NCBI RefSeq assembly: GCF_004405105.1
Contig: NZ_SORW01000053.1
Location: 84,790 to 148,789, forward strand
Source of the DNA: Jeotgalibacillus sp. R-1-5s-1
GTDB lineage: Bacteria; Bacillota; Bacilli; Bacillales; Jeotgalibacillaceae
Length of the DNA: 64,000 nt
Direction: 5' to 3'
In this document: positions 38,270 to 46,845 of the stretch, piece after piece
Numbering within the stretch: position 1 is the first letter of the stretch
Layout: each line of letters begins with the position of its first letter
Notes under the pieces: model-generated
Told to the model about the DNA's origin: nothing
What the model saw: only the letters and a program-made list of their open reading frames with translations
Databases searched by the model: none
Position numbers and translations under genes: made by a program

Positions 38270-38857
38270 ATGAAAAAGCGACTTGGCATTGATATTGATG
38301 GAACTGTCACCTGTCCCTCTTCATTGATCCCGCATATTAACCGGGCTTTCAACCTCAGTTTAACGTTAGAAGATATAAAGGAATATGATTTAACCAAAGC
38401 GCTTCCTGATATTCATCCATCACGCTTTTCAGAGTGGTTTCAGGAAACTGAAGCGGACATTTACCGCTCCTCTCCATTACACAATGAAGCAGATGCCGTT
38501 TTAGCCAACTGGAAAAAGGAATTTGAATTGTTTTTTATCAGTGCCAGAGGAGGTCAGCACCTGGAGCTGACTAAACAGTGGTTTGATGAGCAGGAGATTG
38601 ATTATGATCATATTGAGTTAATCGGGTCCCATAATAAGCTCGATGCTGTGGATCAGCACAATATCGATCTTTTTTTAGAGGATAAACATGATAACGCAGT
38701 GATGATTCATGAGGAGTTTTCGATTCCGGTTATTTTGTTTGATACGCCTTATAACCAGGATCCGATCCCGGATGGTGTGATCAGGGTAAGGAGCTGGGCT
38801 GAGGCGCATCAGTGGGTGATGCAATGGGAGAAGGCTTTGAAGAAACCACTTAGATGA
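38270..38857 (+). CDS. yqfW: HAD-family 5'-nucleotidase YqfW
   Basis: 195 residues. HAD motif I is RLGIDIDGTVT at the N-terminus, motif II is FFISARGG, and the motif IV region is IDLFLEDKHDNA. This arrangement is typical of the NT5C-like deoxyribonucleotidase group, which dephosphorylates nucleotides or related small molecules. ATG 38270 follows AAGGAGATTTTGCAT. Palindromic element E3 begins 18 bases after the stop. Confidence 0.85.
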   Translation: MKKRLGIDIDGTVTCPSSLIPHINRAFNLSLTLEDIKEYDLTKALPDIHPSRFSEWFQETEADIYRSSPLHNEADAVLANWKKEFELFFISARGGQHLELTKQWFDEQEIDYDHIELIGSHNKLDAVDQHNIDLFLEDKHDNAVMIHEEFSIPVILFDTPYNQDPIPDGVIRVRSWAEAHQWVMQWEKALKKPLR

Positions 38858-38874
38858 GTGGTATTTAGATAACC

Positions 38875-39243
38875 GGGCAGGTACCATCCTACGCTTTCCT
38901 TTGCGTCTAGCTGCGGCGACTAGCCCCTCGAGGTCATAAGTCAAAGATGAACGAGGGCAAAGGACAGCCCTCTTTCCATCTTCGCCTTATGCTTGTCGGG
39001 GCTGGACCAGTCGCCTCCGCTTTTCTTTGTGTCTAGCTGCGGCGACTAGCCCCTCGAGGTCATAAGTCAAAGCTGAACGAGGGCAAAGGACAGCCCTCTT
39101 TTCATCTTCGCCTTATGCTTGTCGGGGCTGGACCAGTCGCCTCCGCTTTTCTAAGGCCGCGCGGTGAGCCAAGCTTTTGCTCCGCATTATGCTGTCTCAC
39201 CTGTCGCTCCTCTGCCGCAGGAGTCTGCGGATGGCACCTGCCC
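38875..39243 (+). repeat. Full palindromic intergenic element (E3) with duplicated module
   Basis: The left arm GGGCAGGTACCATCC (38875-38889) pairs with the right arm GGATGGCACCTGCCC (39229-39243) at 14 of 15 positions. Between them are ACGCTTTCC, two tandem 126-base copies of a hairpin module (from 38905 and 39031, each beginning GTCTAGCTGCGGCGACTAGC), the CCGCTTTTC junction, a second hairpin starting GGCCGCGCGGTGAG, and the GCAGGAGTCTGCGG block. It fills most of the 497-base gap between yqfW and zur. No protein is supported. Confidence 0.9.
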
Positions 39244-39288
39244 TTATATTTGATTTTTTGTAAAAAACCTTTATTAAATTTATACATA

Positions 39289-39328
39289 TTAACACCCCCT
39301 GTGATTTTCACAGGGGGTGTTGTTGTTT
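39289..39328. terminator. Bidirectional terminator upstream of E3/after zur
   Basis: AACACCCCCTGTG / CACAGGGGGTGTT with flanking T-rich sequence, 28 bases beyond the zur stop. Confidence 0.85.
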
Positions 39329-39353
39329 CTATATGTCGCTGGATATCAAAGTT

Positions 39354-39767
39354 TTACGCCCGACATTCAGGGCATGTGCCGTAGATTTCGAATTTGTGAC
39401 CGGAGATTTCGTAGCCTGTCAGGTTTTCTTCGAGTACGGACATGGGACACATATGGATTGATTTTGTTTTGCCACAGTCCATGCAAATAAAGTGGTGATG
39501 GTGATGTCCGCTGCTGCAGACAAAACGGAAGTGCTTTTCTCCGGATAGTTCCGTCTCCTCGAGGATACCGAGGTCGGCAAAGAGTGACAGGTTCCGGTAA
39601 ATGGTATCAAAGCTCAAACCGCTGAAATGAGGATTCATTGATTCCAGCACTTCACGAGCCGTCATGTAGCGGTCGTGTTTTTCAAATAACTCAAGCATAT
39701 GCTGTCTCTTTCCCGTATGCTTGTAGCCTTCTTCTTTTAATAAATCCATTGCTTCCTGAAGATTCAT
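39354..39767 (-). CDS. zur: Fur-family zinc regulator Zur
   Basis: 137 residues. The winged-helix part contains [15 protein letters not shown]. The dimerisation domain holds the metal cluster [18 protein letters not shown] and the structural zinc pair CPECRA at the C-terminus. Assignment as Zur rather than Fur or PerR rests on the adjacent znuBC genes and the synteny with Bacillus subtilis yqfV. It represses zinc uptake when zinc is sufficient. It is co-transcribed with znuCB, so it probably represses itself. Confidence 0.9.
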   Translation of the reverse strand: MNLQEAMDLLKEEGYKHTGKRQHMLELFEKHDRYMTAREVLESMNPHFSGLSFDTIYRNLSLFADLGILEETELSGEKHFRFVCSSGHHHHHFICMDCGKTKSIHMCPMSVLEENLTGYEISGHKFEIYGTCPECRA

Positions 39768-39784
39768 TGCGTTTCACCTCACTG

Positions 39785-40624
39785 TTATTTTCTCATGGTC
39801 TGCCATTTTTTAAAAGCGATCGATGTCAGGAGAATCAGAATAGAGGAAACAACGATCGTTCCTCCCGGTGCAAGGTCCAGATAAAAGGCACTGAATAACC
39901 CGGCAATCACCGCGATTTCACCAAACACAACTGAAAGGATGATGGTTTGCTTGAACCCTCTTGCCACTCTCATTGCTGCTGCGACAGGAAGTGTCATGAG
40001 TGAGGATACGAGCAGGATACCGACAATCCGCATTGATCCTGCGATCACAAGTGCCGTGATGACCATAAAGATTAAATGCAGTGCACCTGTCTGCAGTCCG
40101 GATGCTTTACTGAACTCTTCATCGAAGGACAAAAGGAAAAGCTCCTTGTAAAGGATCGTGACTAGCGCAATCACCACTACTGCAATCCCAATGATTAAAT
40201 ACAGATCGCTGCGGCTGACTGCACTTACACTGCCAAAAAGATAACTGAACAAATCAGTATTAAATCCGTCAGCCAGTGAAATAAAAATAACCCCGATTCC
40301 GATTCCGCCGGATAAGATGATCGGTATCGCCAGCTCCTGATAATGCTTGTACACATTTCTGAGTCTCTCTATAAATAGCGAACCTGCTACTGAAAAACCC
40401 ATTCCGAGCCATAACGGATTGAGCCCGTTGAAAGCGACAAATGTTTTACTTAACAGCAGACTTGCCGCTATCCCGGACAGCGTGACGTGACTCAGCGCAT
40501 CTGCAATTAATGATAACCGCCTGACCACGATAAACGCACCGAGTAATGGCGCAATTACACCAATCAGCAGGCCTGCAAGAAAGGCGTTTTGTAAAAATTG
40601 ATATTGAAAGATGGCTTCTATCAT
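39785..40624 (-). CDS. znuB: Zinc ABC transporter permease
   Basis: 279 residues of the ABC-3 metal permease family with about eight helices. Typical segments are GLLIGVIAPLLGAFIVVRRLS, ADALSHVTLSG and RIVGILLVSSLMTLPVA. It imports zinc with ZnuC and an external binding protein that is not in the window. Its ATG overlaps the znuC stop by four bases (ATGA), and zur follows after 17 bases. Confidence 0.9.
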   Translation of the reverse strand: MIEAIFQYQFLQNAFLAGLLIGVIAPLLGAFIVVRRLSLIADALSHVTLSGIAASLLLSKTFVAFNGLNPLWLGMGFSVAGSLFIERLRNVYKHYQELAIPIILSGGIGIGVIFISLADGFNTDLFSYLFGSVSAVSRSDLYLIIGIAVVVIALVTILYKELFLLSFDEEFSKASGLQTGALHLIFMVITALVIAGSMRIVGILLVSSLMTLPVAAAMRVARGFKQTIILSVVFGEIAVIAGLFSAFYLDLAPGGTIVVSSILILLTSIAFKKWQTMRK

Positions 40625-41397
40625 GGTGTCACCTCATGACCGTGGTCGTGATCATGATGAAGACTGTGAACATCATGCCCGTAAAACAGGGACAATTCAT
40701 CATCTTTTACCTGATCAAAATCTTCTGCGCTGCCATGAAAGTGAAGGGTATTATTCAGACAGGCTACATGTGTCACTTTATTTGAAATGGTACCTGTATC
40801 ATGCGTAACGAGTAAAAGGGTAATTCCGAGTTCTTTGTTCAAGCGGTCGAGCATATTGTAGAAGGTCTGTACATTTTTCACATCAACCCCGACTGTCGGT
40901 TCATCCAGTATGAGCACATCCGGATCACTGACAATGGCCCGGGCAATAAATACACGCTGCTGCTGACCGCCTGAGAGCTCCCCGATGTTTCTGGTCATAA
41001 AGTCTTCCATTCCGACAGCATGGATCGCACGCTCAATCTGAGGCCTTGATTTTCTGCCTATCATTTTAAAAAGCCCCGTCTTTTTTGTCAGTCCGCTTGC
41101 CACGACTTCATAAACTGTTGCAGGGAAACCGGTGTTAAATGAGTTAGCCTTTTGAGAGACATAACCGATTTTCTCCCACGCTTTAAATTTGGCAAGAGGT
41201 TCACCAAATAAAAATACTTCACCATTTTTAGGTTTTAACAATCCAAGAATTAATTTTAGCATCGTTGATTTTCCGGATCCGTTCGGGCCTACAATACCGA
41301 GAAAGGATCCTTTAGGGATCTCCAGATTGATGTCTGTTAATACCTGTTCTTTATCATAGCGATACGAAACATTTTGGAGTTCAATGACATTAGTCAT
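40621..41397 (-). CDS. znuC: Zinc ABC transporter ATPase
   Basis: 258 residues. Walker A is GPNGSGKSTML, the signature is [15 protein letters not shown] and Walker B is VLILDEPTVGVD. The C-terminus is histidine-rich (HDVHSLHHDHDHGHEV), a common metal-binding tail in zinc transporters. It is the first gene of the znuC-znuB-zur operon. AAAGGGATGAGAAA precedes the ATG, and a candidate Zur operator lies just upstream. Confidence 0.92.
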   Translation of the reverse strand: MTNVIELQNVSYRYDKEQVLTDINLEIPKGSFLGIVGPNGSGKSTMLKLILGLLKPKNGEVFLFGEPLAKFKAWEKIGYVSQKANSFNTGFPATVYEVVASGLTKKTGLFKMIGRKSRPQIERAIHAVGMEDFMTRNIGELSGGQQQRVFIARAIVSDPDVLILDEPTVGVDVKNVQTFYNMLDRLNKELGITLLLVTHDTGTISNKVTHVACLNNTLHFHGSAEDFDQVKDDELSLFYGHDVHSLHHDHDHGHEVTP

Positions 41398-41412
41398 TTT
41401 CTCATCCCTTTC

Positions 41413-41433
41413 GAACTAGAATGATTCCGATTT
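41413..41433 (-). promoter_or_regulatory. Candidate Zur operator
   Basis: The minus strand reads AAATCGGAATCATTCTAGTT, close to the Bacillus Zur box AAATCGTAATNATTACGATTT. The left half has one mismatch; the right half is weaker. It is 16 bases upstream of znuC, in front of the zinc operon. Confidence 0.45.
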
Positions 41434-41507
41434 AACAAATCATCAGTATACACCTGATCAGAGTGAAAGTAAATAAAAGAATACTGACATTGAAAGGAGG
41501 TGACAGG

Positions 41508-41747
41508 ATGACCTGGATTCCACCCTTTTTAATCAGTAAAATTAAATCTTTTACGCCTGAACATATTAAAAGCTACGCCAAAACAACCGGTGTACACCTG
41601 ACGGATCAGGAATGTAACATTATTCATCAATTCATACACAGTGATGAATTCGATTTTTTTGATTCATCGAACCGGGATCAGTTAATTTCTGAAAGCATGA
41701 AAAAGCTTGGCCCTGATCGCACTAACGAACTGTTAAAGCTTTTTTAA
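41508..41747 (+). CDS. yqfT: DUF2624 protein YqfT
   Basis: A 79-residue soluble helical protein (FLISKIKSFTPEHIKSYAKT, ending RTNELLKLF). ATG 41508 lies behind AAAGGAGGTGACAGG. It is convergent with nfo and shares its terminator. Size and location match the Bacillus yqfT family, whose function is unknown. Confidence 0.82.
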   Translation: MTWIPPFLISKIKSFTPEHIKSYAKTTGVHLTDQECNIIHQFIHSDEFDFFDSSNRDQLISESMKKLGPDRTNELLKLF

Positions 41748-41790
41748 AAGAAAAAGCTGTGAGGTGCGTACCTCACAGCTGATTTTTAAT
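41748..41790. terminator. Bidirectional terminator overlapping nfo 3' end
   Basis: AGCTGTGAGGTGC / GCACCTCACAGCT spans 41755-41780 and therefore includes the last codons and stop of nfo. A and T runs flank it on both sides. Confidence 0.85.
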
Positions 41791-42669
41791 ATCATCGAGC
41801 ACTTCTTCACGGAATGTCCGGTTGCGAAGCATCTCGATTTCGTATTTGTATGGCGGCTTTTTATCTTTTTTATCTTCACCGACATATGGTGTTTCGAGGA
41901 TTTTAGGAATATCTTTGAACACTTCATGATGAACGATATAATCCAGCGCTTTAAAGCCGATATGACCGAAGCCGATATTTTCGTGACGGTCTTTTGAAGC
42001 ACCTTTTGGATTTTTACTGTCATTGACGTGGAGAACTTTAATGCGGTCCAGGCCGACAATCCGGTCAAACTCTTCAAGAACACCGTCAAAGTCATTAACA
42101 ATATCGTACCCCGCATCATGCACGTGGCATGTATCAAAGCAGACTGAAAGCTTTTCATTATGCGTAACACCATCGATGATTCTCGCGATTTCTTCAAAGT
42201 TGCGGCCGCATTCAGACCCTTTACCTGCCATCGTCTCCAAGGCAACCTGAACGGTCTGGTCTTTCGTTAATACTTCGTTCAACCCTTCAACAATCCGTTC
42301 AATCCCCTTATCCACTCCCGCTCCAACATGCGCACCTGGATGCAGAACGATCTGTTTTGAACCGAGCGCTGCCGTACGTTCAGTTTCTGATCGCAGGAAG
42401 TTGACACCAAGTTCAAATGTTTCCGGCTTCGTTGTGTTCGCAATATTAATGATGTATGGCGCATGAACAACGATATCTGCAAGGCCATTTTCACTCATGT
42501 GCTTAAGGCCAGCTTCAATATTTAATTCTTCGATGGGTTTTCTTCTTGTATTCTGAGGGGCTCCGGTGTAGATCATAAAGGTACTGGAACCGTAAGAGGC
42601 TGCTTCTTCACTCGCAGCCAGCAGCATTTTCTTGCCGCCCATAGATACGTGAGAACCGATTTTTAACAT
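41773..42669 (-). CDS. nfo: Endonuclease IV
   Basis: A 298-residue AP endonuclease of the TIM-barrel family, which cuts 5' to abasic sites in base-excision repair. Zinc-binding motifs are [23 protein letters not shown] and [10 protein letters not shown]. Ribosome binding site GGGGGAGATTCAGG precedes the ATG. It is downstream of cshB on the same strand (20-base gap), as in Bacillus subtilis yqfRS. Confidence 0.96.
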   Translation of the reverse strand: MLKIGSHVSMGGKKMLLAASEEAASYGSSTFMIYTGAPQNTRRKPIEELNIEAGLKHMSENGLADIVVHAPYIINIANTTKPETFELGVNFLRSETERTAALGSKQIVLHPGAHVGAGVDKGIERIVEGLNEVLTKDQTVQVALETMAGKGSECGRNFEEIARIIDGVTHNEKLSVCFDTCHVHDAGYDIVNDFDGVLEEFDRIVGLDRIKVLHVNDSKNPKGASKDRHENIGFGHIGFKALDYIVHHEVFKDIPKILETPYVGEDKKDKKPPYKYEIEMLRNRTFREEVLDDIKNQL

Positions 42670-42688
42670 CCTGAATCTCCCCCATTAA

Positions 42689-43993
42689 TTAATTGTTATT
42701 TCTTCTGTTTTTTCTGCGTTCTTTCTTTTTAATCTGTTCCATCTTATACTTCATTTTCTTTTTATAGCCAGGCTTGACCTTTTTAGGTTTTCTGACTAAA
42801 GATTTCGCTTTTTGATCCGTTTCATTTTCCGTTTTCACACGGTTTGAACGTTTATGACGATCATTCAGCGTTACCCATTCGCCATCTTTTACTTCCTGAT
42901 GCTTAAACGTAATGCCTTTTTTCTCAATCTGATTTAATGCATCTTCATCAGATGGCTCATAGATTGTAATCGCTGTACCTGATGAACCGGCACGTGCTGT
43001 ACGGCCAACACGGTGAATGAAGAAATCAAGGTCAGACGGAATTTCATAGTTAATGACATGGCTGACACCCGGGATATCAATCCCACGGGCTGCGAGATCC
43101 GTCGCAACAATGTACTGATACTCAAGATCGCGGATCTGCTTCATCATTTTATTACGCTCACGAGGAGCCAGTCCACCGTGAACGCGCCCTACACGAAGTC
43201 CTTTTTCAAGCAGCTTATCAGCCACTTCATCCGCTTTTGACTTTGTATTTGTAAAGACGATGGCAAGGTAAGGATTAATAGAGGTCAGGATCTGATAAAG
43301 CACCGTATCCTTTGACTTACTTTTCTGTGGCACGATGACAAATTCAATGTTTTCAGCCTGAATCTGCTTAGGCTCAATGTGTGCATACTGAGGGTTTTCC
43401 ATATACTTTTTGAGGAACGGCTTCAGCTTTTCCGGAATGGTTGCTGAGAATACAAGTATCTGAAGTTCCTCCGGCATTCTTGAAGCGATCTGGTCGACGT
43501 CTTCTAAAAAGCCCATTTCAAGCATTAAATCTGCCTCATCAATGACGATGGATGTTGCTGTATGAATGAGTAAAGCCTGTTCTTTAATTAAGTCATTAAT
43601 CCGGCCCGGCGTTCCAACCACAATGTGAGGCTGAGTCTTCAGCTTTTCAATCGCGCGCTGTTTATCCGTTCCGCCGACAAAAAGCTTGCTTTGAATCGCA
43701 GTGTCATCTGTCAGATGCTTCACTTCAGCATGGATCTGCTTGGCAAGCTCTCTTGTTGGTGCTGTTACGACAACCTGTACCTGCTGACGTTCAGCATCAA
43801 CCTGATCTACAAGCGGAAGCAGATAAGCATGTGTTTTGCCGGTACCTGTCTGGGATTGTCCAATAGCACTCTGGTTTTTTCTGATCATTGGAATCATTTT
43901 TTCCTGAATGGCAGTCGGGGCATGAAACCCGAGTTTTTCTATCGCATCCATAATAAATGGTTTGAAATCATATTGTTTAAATGATGATGACAT
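42689..43993 (-). CDS. cshB: DEAD-box RNA helicase CshB
   Basis: 434 residues. The Q motif and GQSQTGTGKTHAYLLP (motif I) start the helicase core. DEAD is VIDEADLMLE, SAT is FSATIP, and the C-terminal motif is HRVGRTARAGSSG. A lysine-rich C-terminal tail of about 60 residues likely binds RNA. ATG 43993 follows GAAGGAGTGACTATA; the longer frame covers the binding site. CshB acts in cold adaptation and mRNA or ribosome handling. Confidence 0.93.
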   Translation of the reverse strand: MSSSFKQYDFKPFIMDAIEKLGFHAPTAIQEKMIPMIRKNQSAIGQSQTGTGKTHAYLLPLVDQVDAERQQVQVVVTAPTRELAKQIHAEVKHLTDDTAIQSKLFVGGTDKQRAIEKLKTQPHIVVGTPGRINDLIKEQALLIHTATSIVIDEADLMLEMGFLEDVDQIASRMPEELQILVFSATIPEKLKPFLKKYMENPQYAHIEPKQIQAENIEFVIVPQKSKSKDTVLYQILTSINPYLAIVFTNTKSKADEVADKLLEKGLRVGRVHGGLAPRERNKMMKQIRDLEYQYIVATDLAARGIDIPGVSHVINYEIPSDLDFFIHRVGRTARAGSSGTAITIYEPSDEDALNQIEKKGITFKHQEVKDGEWVTLNDRHKRSNRVKTENETDQKAKSLVRKPKKVKPGYKKKMKYKMEQIKKKERRKNRRNNN

Positions 43994-44129
43994 TATAGTC
44001 ACTCCTTCTGTTCGCGTCAAAACTTAATTATAATCAACTTCAGACCAAAAAGCTACAGTGAATCCACCTTTCCAAAAGTAAAGACATTTGCATAAACTAT
44101 AATACGTTCTAAAGAAGGGAGATGACAGC

Positions 44130-44513
44130 TTGTATCATCAGCGATTTTACGCACGTCCCCCACTCCCCCGGCAGTCTGTATTTCCGTTTCAGCAGGCGGG
44201 GTATCAGCCAGGCGGCTCTGGAGTTCTTTCCGGTCTTACAAAAAATCTGTCGCTCGAATCCATACAGTCATTTGCAGGTAATGCACAAAAAATGATCCAT
44301 ACAGCCAATCAGTTCATGCCTCTCATCCATCAATATGGTCCATTAATTAAAAATTTCCCTGCTATGTGGAAATTATACCGGTCGCTAAATGATGAAACAG
44401 ATGGCGTTTCAGAGGATGACAAACCGCCTGAAAATCTGTCGAAGCAGAGGGATGAAAAACCAAAACGTCTTCCGGCGCAAATCAAATCTTCAATACCGAA
44501 ACTGTATATATGA
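44130..44513 (+). CDS. yqfQ: YqfQ-like protein
   Basis: 127 residues. A proline- and arginine-rich N-terminus (YHQRFYARPPLPRQ) precedes helices (SFAGNAQKMIHTANQFMPLI, GPLIKNFPAMWKLYRSL) and an acidic to lysine-rich tail. This matches the YqfQ/VrrA group of Bacillales, found next to ispH. The start is TTG 44130 behind GAAGGGAGATGACAGC. It may be a spore or envelope protein; no motif proves it. Confidence 0.75.
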   Translation: MYHQRFYARPPLPRQSVFPFQQAGYQPGGSGVLSGLTKNLSLESIQSFAGNAQKMIHTANQFMPLIHQYGPLIKNFPAMWKLYRSLNDETDGVSEDDKPPENLSKQRDEKPKRLPAQIKSSIPKLYI

Positions 44514-44585
44514 CAGCTTTTGTTTGTTCCTGTCTGTTATCTGCTTTATACTGAATGTATAAGTCTTACGTTCAGGAGGATTTTG

Positions 44586-45560
44586 ATGAAGACGATTAAA
44601 ATAACCCCCCGCGGTTACTGCTACGGTGTTGTGGATGCCATGGTGATTGCCCGCAATGCAGCACTTGATAAAACATTGCCACGACCAATCTACATCCTTG
44701 GTATGATCGTTCATAATAAACATGTGACGGATGCTTTTGAAGAAGAAGGCATCATCACGCTTGATGGCGAAAATCGCAAGGAAATCATTGAACAGGTGGA
44801 CGGCGGAACGGTCATTTTTACCGCTCATGGTGTCTCTCCGGAAGTCCGGGAAATCGCCAAACAGCGTGGCCTTGTCTCCATTGATGCAACATGTCCGGAC
44901 GTTACCCGTACACATGATCTGATCCGCCAGAAAAAAGCGGAAGGCTATCATGTCATCTATATCGGGAAAAAAGGTCATCCTGAGCCTGAAGGTGCGCTCG
45001 GTGTTGCGCCGGACATTGTACATTTAATTGAAAAGCCGGAAGATGTTGAAACACTCGAAGTGAACAACGACAAAATCATCGTCACCAACCAGACAACGAT
45101 GAGTCAGTGGGATGTAGCTGAAGTGATGGAACGTGTGATGGAGAAGTACCCTCATACAGAAGAACATAAAGAGATCTGTCTGGCTACGCAAGTACGTCAG
45201 GAAGCCGTCGCAGAACAGGCCGGTGCCGCTGACCTTCTTATTGTTGTAGGAGATCCGAAAAGTAATAACTCCAACCGTCTCGCGCAGGTTTCAAAAGAAA
45301 TTGCAGGTACACCAGCCTACCGCGTTTCAGACGTTTCTGAGATCAACCACGAATGGCTGCTCGACTGCGAAACGGTTGCCGTCACAGCCGGTGCATCAAC
45401 ACCAACACCAATCGTAAAAGAAGTGATGAACTATATCGCACAGTTCGATCCGGAAGATCCATCTACATGGAAAGGTGAAAAGCAGGTACCGCTTGAGAAA
45501 ATCCTGCCTAAAATCAAAACACCAACCAAACCGGAAACGATTATGCCTTATTCAAACTGA
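44586..45560 (+). CDS. ispH: HMBPP reductase IspH (LytB)
   Basis: 324 residues. The three iron-sulfur cysteines lie in [22 protein letters not shown] and [11 protein letters not shown], with the HGVSPEV and TNQTTMS substrate loops also present. It converts HMBPP to IPP and DMAPP, the last MEP step after IspG. ATG 44586 follows CAGGAGGATTTTG; the upstream extension lacks a site. A terminator and then repeat fragment E6 follow. Confidence 0.96.
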   Translation: MKTIKITPRGYCYGVVDAMVIARNAALDKTLPRPIYILGMIVHNKHVTDAFEEEGIITLDGENRKEIIEQVDGGTVIFTAHGVSPEVREIAKQRGLVSIDATCPDVTRTHDLIRQKKAEGYHVIYIGKKGHPEPEGALGVAPDIVHLIEKPEDVETLEVNNDKIIVTNQTTMSQWDVAEVMERVMEKYPHTEEHKEICLATQVRQEAVAEQAGAADLLIVVGDPKSNNSNRLAQVSKEIAGTPAYRVSDVSEINHEWLLDCETVAVTAGASTPTPIVKEVMNYIAQFDPEDPSTWKGEKQVPLEKILPKIKTPTKPETIMPYSN

Positions 45561-45561
45561 T

Positions 45562-45600
45562 AAAAAACAGGACCCGCATAGTGCGAGTCCTGTTTTTTTG
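45562..45600 (+). terminator. Terminator after ispH
   Basis: AAAAAACAGGACCCGCA / TGCGAGTCCTGTTTTTTT directly after the stop. Confidence 0.88.
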
Positions 45601-45610
45601 CTATTAAAAC

Positions 45611-45672
45611 CGGGCCGGTGTCATCCTACGCTTTCCTTTGTCTAGCTTCTTCGGGCAGGGGCCCAGCAAACT
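45611..45672 (+). repeat. Left-end fragment of palindromic repeat (E6)
   Basis: GTGTCATCCTACGCTTTCC followed by TTTGTCTAGC matches the left end and start of the module of element E3 (CATCCTACGCTTTCCTTTG-TCTAGC). It then diverges, and I see no matching right arm before yqfO. It is interpreted as a truncated copy. Confidence 0.7.
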
Positions 45673-45726
45673 TAAACAGCATGCTTTAAATGATTCAATT
45701 CCTTTGAAACTGTAGCAACATAAAAA

Positions 45727-46845
45727 TTAAACAAACTTAAAAGGTTCTGTTGACAGCGCGGAAGGAATGAAGTCGATTTCGAATCCTTGTTTTTCTGCCA
45801 TTTCTGAAAGCTGATTTGCCAGCCCTTCTTTCATGACCTTTTCCACATGATGCCCTGGATCAATGATGGAGAGCCCAAGCGCTTCTGCGTCCTGTGCTGT
45901 ATGGAAATCAATATCGCCGGTGATATAAACGTCGGCCCCTGCAAATCTGGCTGACTGCATATATTTACTTCCCATCCCGCCAAGAACAGCTGCCTTTTTG
46001 ATGAGTTTATCCTGATCGCCTGTTACGCGCACCACAGGCACATCCAGGGTTTGTTTCACTTTTTCTGCAAAGTCTTTCAGTTTGACTGGTTCAACGGCAC
46101 CAACACGGCCTAGTCCGTATTTTTCACCCGGCATTGACTGTTCAAATACATCATAAGCCGGTTCTTCATAAGGGTGTGACTGTTTTAATGCTTTAAGAAC
46201 TTTCTTTTCCAGAGAAGTTTGATAGATCACTTCAATTTTCACTTCTTCAACGGATTCAACGACTCCTGATGTCCCGATAAACGGGTCAGAACTGGCCCCC
46301 GGCTTGAATTTTCCTGTTCCAACAGAGGTGAAAGAACAATCGGAGTAATCACCAATCTGCCCTGCACCAGCTTCTGCAAGAGCTGATCTGACTGTCTCTT
46401 CATGTGTACCAGGTACGAAAACAATCAGTTTTTTGTATTTATCCTCAAATGTCGGTACGAGTACCTGGGAATTTTGAATATCAAGCTTTTCAGCGAGCCA
46501 GTCATTGACTCCGCCTTTTGTAATATCGAGGTTGGTATGAGCTGCAAATACAGTAAGGTCATGTTTAATGATTTTCTCAATGACTTGTCCTGATGGCTCC
46601 TCCATATTAATTGAACGAAGCGGCCGGAATAAAAGAGGGTGATGTGCGATGATCATCCCGGCGCCTGATTTAATTGCTTCTTCCACAACTTCATTTGTTA
46701 CATCAAGTGTAATGAGTACTTTATCGACTTTCCTGCTCAGTCTGCCAACCTGAAGACCAACCGGGTCTCCTTCCATGGCAAGATGCTTAGGGGAAAATTG
46801 CTCCATCAACTGTACGACCTGATGTCCGTTCATCTGGCGTTTCAT
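45727..46845 (-). CDS. yqfO: Nif3-like dinuclear metal protein YqfO
   Basis: 372 residues. A Nif3 core is split by an inserted PII/CutA-like domain of about 110 residues (KLIVFVPGTHEETVRSALAEA), the arrangement of the Bacillus YqfO subgroup. Metal-ligand motifs are IIAHHPLLFRPL and AHTNLDITKGG, with DIDFHTAQDA and IDPGHHVEK near the C-terminus. Often annotated GTP cyclohydrolase I type 2, but the activity is uncertain. Its ATG overlaps the trmK stop by four bases. Confidence 0.9.
   Translation of the reverse strand: MKRQMNGHQVVQLMEQFSPKHLAMEGDPVGLQVGRLSRKVDKVLITLDVTNEVVEEAIKSGAGMIIAHHPLLFRPLRSINMEEPSGQVIEKIIKHDLTVFAAHTNLDITKGGVNDWLAEKLDIQNSQVLVPTFEDKYKKLIVFVPGTHEETVRSALAEAGAGQIGDYSDCSFTSVGTGKFKPGASSDPFIGTSGVVESVEEVKIEVIYQTSLEKKVLKALKQSHPYEEPAYDVFEQSMPGEKYGLGRVGAVEPVKLKDFAEKVKQTLDVPVVRVTGDQDKLIKKAAVLGGMGSKYMQSARFAGADVYITGDIDFHTAQDAEALGLSIIDPGHHVEKVMKEGLANQLSEMAEKQGFEIDFIPSALSTEPFKFV

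Noticed and set aside
38875-39243. Possible CRISPR array, because of the two tandem near-identical units
   Set aside because: There are only two 126-base units with no spacers between them, they fold into large hairpins, and there are no cas genes.
39115-39384. 89-residue open frame spanning E3 and the zur terminator
   Set aside because: It crosses a repeat hairpin and a terminator and overlaps the 3' end of zur; no start site.
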